Of a stretch of DNA of 9,667 nt, positions 6,595-9,667 are shown piece after piece. Position numbers and translations under genes: made by a program. Position 1 is the first letter of the stretch. The number at the start of each line of letters is the position of its first letter. A model generated the notes under the pieces. It did no database searches, was not told where the DNA came from, and worked only from the letters and a program-made list of their open reading frames with translations. Source of the DNA: Ktedonobacterales bacterium (lineage in GTDB: Bacteria > Chloroflexota > Ktedonobacteria > Ktedonobacterales > JADMIN01); contig JAICVT010000156.1 in the NCBI GenBank assembly GCA_025935235.1, forward strand, positions 1-9,667. The letters run 5' to 3'.

Positions 6595-6624
6595 GGTGGT
6601 CTGGTCGGCGCCTGGAGAGCCGCA

Positions 6625-7815
6625 ATGGAGACGAGAACGGATCGGCTGCTGCTGCCGCTGGTGGCGCTGGAGGCGGCGCTGGGCGCGCGCGTGGCGCTGC
6701 GGCTGCTGCGCGGCGCCCGCGGCGGCGTGCGGCTGGCCCCGACCGATCAGCCGCCAGCGCCGGATCAACGCATCGGCGCGCTGCTGCCTACGCTGAACGA
6801 AGCGCGGCGCGTCGGCCTCTGCCTGGAGGGTTTGCTGGCGCAGGGGCCGGAGGTGGGCGAGATCATCGTCGTGGACACCGGCTCGACCGATGGCACGCAG
6901 GCGTTGGTAGCGGGCTACCAGCTCCGTGATCCGCGCGTGCGCCTGCTCGACGCCGCGCCCATCCCGGACGGCTGGAACGGCAAAGCCTGGGGGCTGGCGC
7001 GCGGCCTGCGCGAACTGGATCCGCGTTGCCGCTGGGCGCTGACGCTGGACGCCGATACGCGCCCGGCGGCGGGACTGGCGCGCGCGCTGCTGGCGCATGC
7101 CATGCGCTCCGACGAAGCGGCCTTCAGTGTCGCCGCCCGGCAGGAGATTGCGGGGCTGGGCGAGGCGCTGCTGCATCCGTCCATGCTGACGACGCTGGTC
7201 TACCGCTTCGGCCCACCGGGGCGCGCTATCACCCGCGTCAGCCAGGCGCAAGCCAACGGCCAGTGCGCGCTCTATCGCCGCGACGCGCTGGAGGCGGTCG
7301 GCGGGTTCGCCGCCGTGCGCGAATCGATCTGCGAGGATGTCACGCTGGCGCGGCTGCTGATCGCGAAAGGCGCGGTGGTCGGCTTCTACGAGGCGGGCGA
7401 TCTGATCCGCACGCGCATGTATGACGGCTGGCGCGCGACCTGGCGCGGCTGGACCCGCTCGCTGCCGATGCGCGACCGCTTCTGGGGCGTAGCGGGCTTC
7501 GTCGGCCTGCTGGAGGTGACATTCGCGCAGGCGCTGGCTCCGCTGACGGCGCTGGCGCTACTGGCGACCCAGCGGCGGCCCACCACGCCCCGGCGCGCGG
7601 CGCTGCTCGGCGTCACGCTGGGGTTGACGGCGCTGCGGCTGGGAACGCTGGCTGGCACGGCGCGGGCCTACACGCGCCGCCCGTGGAGCTACTGGCTCTC
7701 GCCGCTCTGCGATCTGCCGGTGGCGCTGGGGCTGTGGGTGAGCGCGCTGCGGAGGCGGCACGAGTGGCGCGGGCGCATGCTTGTGCGTGGCGCGGAGAGG
7801 AGGCAGGCATGGTAA
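6625..7815 (+). CDS. Family 2 glycosyltransferase, probable carotenoid (CruG/CruC-like) glycosyltransferase
   Basis: This 396-residue membrane-bound GT-A enzyme transfers sugar from a nucleotide donor to a lipid acceptor. Visible motifs are LPTLNEA (54-60), VVDTGSTDG with Asp84 (82-90), DGWNGKAWGLARG (115-127), metal-binding DAD (142-144), NGQCALYRRDAL (211-222) and catalytic ED in ICEDVT (237-238), followed by WRATWRGWTRSL where related enzymes have their Q/R-x-x-R-W element. One hydrophobic segment near residues 8-28 and about three after residue 287 anchor it. The start is set by GGAGAG (6614-6619), 5 bases before the ATG. Earlier in-frame ATGs (6562, 6571) lack such a site. It overlaps the next gene by 7 bases. 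The family also includes hopanoid (HpnB) and diapocarotenoid glycosyltransferases. The CruF-like neighbour makes a carotenoid acceptor most likely, as in the cyanobacterial CruF/CruG pair. Donor sugar is unknown. Confidence 0.85.
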   Translation: METRTDRLLLPLVALEAALGARVALRLLRGARGGVRLAPTDQPPAPDQRIGALLPTLNEARRVGLCLEGLLAQGPEVGEIIVVDTGSTDGTQALVAGYQLRDPRVRLLDAAPIPDGWNGKAWGLARGLRELDPRCRWALTLDADTRPAAGLARALLAHAMRSDEAAFSVAARQEIAGLGEALLHPSMLTTLVYRFGPPGRAITRVSQAQANGQCALYRRDALEAVGGFAAVRESICEDVTLARLLIAKGAVVGFYEAGDLIRTRMYDGWRATWRGWTRSLPMRDRFWGVAGFVGLLEVTFAQALAPLTALALLATQRRPTTPRRAALLGVTLGLTALRLGTLAGTARAYTRRPWSYWLSPLCDLPVALGLWVSALRRRHEWRGRMLVRGAERRQAW

Positions 7816-8717
7816 ACCGGCTGATGGGCTTGCGACGCGAACTGAAGCTCGTCGCGGTCCTCTTCGTCGCGCATCTGGTGGCGCTGGTCTTCGCGCTGAC
7901 GGGCGTGCTGGTCTTCATGGCGCATCCCGCGCTCATCAGCAGCAGCCCGCTGATCCAGCAGAGCTTCCCCTATGGCGAGAAGCTCGGTGGCATGGTCTAC
8001 ATCCTGCTGGGCGCAGCGACGCTGCTGGCGTTTGGCGCGGCTACCCTCGGCCGCCGCAAGACGGCCATCTTCTTCGCCGTCGCCACGCTGCTGCCGCTCA
8101 CCGCTGAACTGATCGGCACCAGCACGGGCTGGCCCTTTGGCCACTACGCCTATACCGATCTGCTCGGCGCCAAGGTGCTGGGCAGGGTACCGTTCACCAT
8201 CCCGCTCTCGTGGTTCTACATGGGTTTCACGTCCTATCTGCTGGCCAGCGCCATCATCGGCGCGCTGCGGCTGCGCGGGCGTACGCTCTGGAGCCTGGCG
8301 CTGGGCGCGTGGCTGCTGGTGGCATGGGATCTGGCGCTCGATCCCGCGATGGCGCGCAATGCCGTCTTCCCTTTCTGGACGTGGTATACCCACGGCGTCT
8401 ACTTCGGCATGCCGCTGCGGAACTTCGTCGGCTGGTGGCTGGTGGGCTTCCTCTTCATGGGCCTCAGCCGCTGGCTCTGGCGCGCCGATGCGCCGCGCGA
8501 TCTGCCCATCTGGCTGCCGCTGGGAATGTATCTGGCGAACATGCTCTTCGCGATGGCGCTCAGCCTCAGCGCGGGGCTGTGGCCGCCGCTGCTGATCGCG
8601 CTCGCGCTGGGCGTGGCCCCGGCGGCGCTGGCGCTGCGCATGGCGCGTGGGCCGCGTGGCGTTGGCGGGCCAGATGACCAGCCCGCTCCGCAGCTTACCC
8701 CGGCGCCCACGCTATGA
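7809..8717 (+). CDS. cruF: CruF-family carotenoid 1',2'-hydratase (carotenoid biosynthesis membrane protein)
   Basis: This 302-residue integral membrane protein has about seven or eight helices (roughly 13-37, 59-80, 84-103, 128-153, 158-178, 203-220, 236-253 and 258-277). Conserved-looking blocks of the family are AELIGTSTGWPFGHYAYTD (99-117), GRVPFTIPLSWFYMG (125-139), VAWDLALDPAM (171-181), PFWTW (188-192) and YFGMPLRNFVGWW (198-210). CruF adds water to the 1',2' double bond of an acyclic psi end, as in gamma-carotene, giving a tertiary hydroxyl that can be glycosylated. AGGAGG (7798-7803) lies 5 bases before the ATG. The start overlaps the glycosyltransferase gene by 7 bases and the stop overlaps the acyltransferase ATG (ATGA), so the three are translated from one message. 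The last 25 residues are a Pro-rich, non-conserved tail. The exact carotenoid substrate is inferred; no desaturase or cyclase gene lies in the window. Confidence 0.85.
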   Translation: MVNRLMGLRRELKLVAVLFVAHLVALVFALTGVLVFMAHPALISSSPLIQQSFPYGEKLGGMVYILLGAATLLAFGAATLGRRKTAIFFAVATLLPLTAELIGTSTGWPFGHYAYTDLLGAKVLGRVPFTIPLSWFYMGFTSYLLASAIIGALRLRGRTLWSLALGAWLLVAWDLALDPAMARNAVFPFWTWYTHGVYFGMPLRNFVGWWLVGFLFMGLSRWLWRADAPRDLPIWLPLGMYLANMLFAMALSLSAGLWPPLLIALALGVAPAALALRMARGPRGVGGPDDQPAPQLTPAPTL

Positions 8718-9517
8718 CGGCTGCCGTGACCGCCACGCAGACGGCGCGCTCGGTCGAGGCCATCGCCTACCGCGCCATTGACCTCTACACGCGCCGCACG
8801 CTGGCCCGCGAGGTGGAGCTGCGCGTGGAGGGCGGTGAGCGCCTGCCGCGCGCCGGGGCGACGCTGATCGTCGCGCATCACTACCATCACCTGCATGATG
8901 GGCTGATCCTGCTGCGCGAGTTGCGGCGCGCGCAGCGGCGCCCGGCGCACATCTTCGTCGCGCTCGACTGGACTCGCACGGCGCTGCAACGCCGGGGGAT
9001 GGAGCTGGCCTGCCGCCTGGCGCGCTGGCCTGCCATCCTGCGCACCGACGACTTCGCGCTGCGCCAGGGCGTCTACGACGGGATCAGCGCCTATCAGTTG
9101 CGCGAAGCGCCCGCTATGCTGCGCGCCGCGACGCGGATGTCGCTGGAGTTGCTGCGCGCGGGCGAGACACTGGTCATCTTCCCCGAGGCCTACCCAAGCG
9201 TCGATCCCTTCCCCACACCCAAGGCCGACGGGCGCGCATTTCTGCCCTTCGAGCCAGGCTTCGTGAAGCTGGCGCAGCTTGCCGAGCGCGACGAAGCGAC
9301 ACAGGTGAGCATCGTCCCGACTGGCCTGGCCTACCAGCGTCTGCTGGGCGAGCGCCCGCGCTGGCGCGTGACGCTGCGCTTTGGCGAGGCGGCGAGCATT
9401 GCGCCGCGCGCCAGCCACGCCGAGGCGCTGGCGCTGGCGGCGCAGATCGAGCGGGCGGCGCGCGCACTCTCGGCGCTGCCCACTCCGGCGGGCGCCGCGC
9501 CCGGCGAGCGCGCCTGA
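8714..9517 (+). CDS. PlsC-like acyltransferase, probable acylation of the carotenoid glycoside (CruD-like role)
   Basis: This 267-residue protein fits the lysophospholipid acyltransferase (PlsC/LPLAT) fold. The first block is AHHYHHLHDG (54-63), the third is VIFPEAYPSVD (154-164, in place of FPEGxR), and the fourth is SIVPTGLAY (199-207). The first block departs from the canonical H-x4-D: His56 to Asp62 spans five residues and His58 to Asp62 spans three. No membrane helix is obvious, so it is probably a peripheral membrane protein. There is no Shine-Dalgarno site. The ATG overlaps the cruF stop, and translation is probably coupled. PlsC homologues usually make phosphatidic acid. In green bacteria a member of this superfamily (CruD) puts a fatty acid on the carotenoid sugar, and the operon position makes that role the better guess. 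Family assignment is fairly sure, acceptor is inferred. Confidence 0.78.
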   Translation: MTAAVTATQTARSVEAIAYRAIDLYTRRTLAREVELRVEGGERLPRAGATLIVAHHYHHLHDGLILLRELRRAQRRPAHIFVALDWTRTALQRRGMELACRLARWPAILRTDDFALRQGVYDGISAYQLREAPAMLRAATRMSLELLRAGETLVIFPEAYPSVDPFPTPKADGRAFLPFEPGFVKLAQLAERDEATQVSIVPTGLAYQRLLGERPRWRVTLRFGEAASIAPRASHAEALALAAQIERAARALSALPTPAGAAPGERA

Positions 9518-9617
9518 GCGGCGCTGGCATGCGTGCGGTGTGGTATGGTAAGCAGAGAGGCGTCATCTGAACCCTGCCGCTGTTCCCGCAAGGTCGGCTG
9601 AGGGGAGGGGTCGCGCG

Positions 9618-9667
9618 ATGTTCAGGATCACCAGGCCGATTGAGTCATGTATTGATCTGCTGATTGA
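9618..9667 (+). CDS. Possible start of a further gene, cut by the window end
   Basis: The ATG at 9618 is preceded by GGGGAGGGG (9602-9610) at a spacing of 7 bases, a strong ribosome binding site. It opens a frame that stays open to the window edge (MFRITRPIESCIDLLI). Sixteen residues are too few to name a family. The same strand and a gap of only 100 bases allow it to be a fourth gene of the carotenoid operon. The gap 9518-9617 has a weak TGGTATGGT extended -10-like element (9541-9549) without a clear -35, and no convincing terminator. Confidence 0.4.
   Translation, partial: MFRITRPIESCIDLLI

Noticed and set aside
6433..6624. An N-terminal extension of the glycosyltransferase from the start at 6433, 6562 or 6571
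   Set aside because: The extension would overlap the start region of the divergent gene and the likely promoter. It encodes no conserved motif, and only the ATG at 6625 has a good ribosome binding site.
7689..8393. A 234-codon minus-strand frame opposite cruF
   Set aside because: The sense frame has membrane helices and CruF motifs. The antisense product is polar, Q/R/E-rich low complexity.
8399..9418. A 339-codon open frame on the minus strand opposite cruF and the acyltransferase
   Set aside because: It lies antisense to two genes with clear family motifs and tight overlaps. Its translation is R/A/Q-rich without any domain, as expected for the shadow of GC-rich codons.
9555..9610. A possible leader RNA structure (CCCTGCCG with CGGCTGAGGG) sequestering the last ribosome binding site
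   Set aside because: The pairing needs a bulge, is short and has a large loop. It matches no riboswitch class I know.

Overview
The window is a stretch of GC-rich bacterial chromosome. GC is roughly 63% in the first 60 bases, near 50% in parts of 2640-2820, and close to 78% in a sample at 7261-7320. Three things point to a Chloroflexota-type, probably pigmented, bacterium: a ClpC-type Clp ATPase, an ECF sigma factor paired with a zinc-finger anti-sigma protein, and a carotenoid hydratase (CruF family) gene between a glycosyltransferase and an acyltransferase gene. The phylum is an inference from gene content, not proven by the sequence.

Layout: (1) Positions 1-903 hold the C-terminal ATPase module of a ClpC-type unfoldase, cut by the window start and closed by a clear rho-independent terminator (926-965). 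(2) Positions 1081-3236 hold a two-gene operon with an ATGA overlap: an ECF sigma factor and its likely membrane anti-sigma factor, whose outer part carries four Asp-box (BNR) motifs and so probably forms a beta-propeller-like sensor. It is followed by a GC-rich hairpin that resembles a dispersed repeat. (3) On the minus strand, 5353-3335 encodes a complete S9-family prolyl oligopeptidase/acylaminoacyl-peptidase-like enzyme. It has its own plausible promoter near 5532-5559 and converges on the sigma/anti-sigma operon. (4) Also on the minus strand, 6410-5736 encodes a small membrane-anchored protein with a very long Pro/Thr/Ser-rich tail, ending in a good terminator (5587-5622). (5) Divergent from it, 6625-9517 is a tightly overlapped three-gene operon: a GT2 glycosyltransferase, a CruF-like carotenoid 1',2'-hydratase and a PlsC-like acyltransferase. 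(6) A strong ribosome binding site and ATG at 9602-9620 suggest a further gene running out of the window.

The most interesting unit is the last operon. Its three predicted activities form a logical sequence: hydrate the acyclic end of a carotenoid, glycosylate the new hydroxyl, then acylate the sugar. The predicted product is a carotenoid glycoside fatty-acid ester, a class known from green bacteria and some Chloroflexota. The acyltransferase has an off-register, histidine-rich version of the family's catalytic motif. The anti-sigma/Asp-box fusion is the second unit worth attention. I saw no CRISPR array, tRNA, rRNA, transposase or phage gene.
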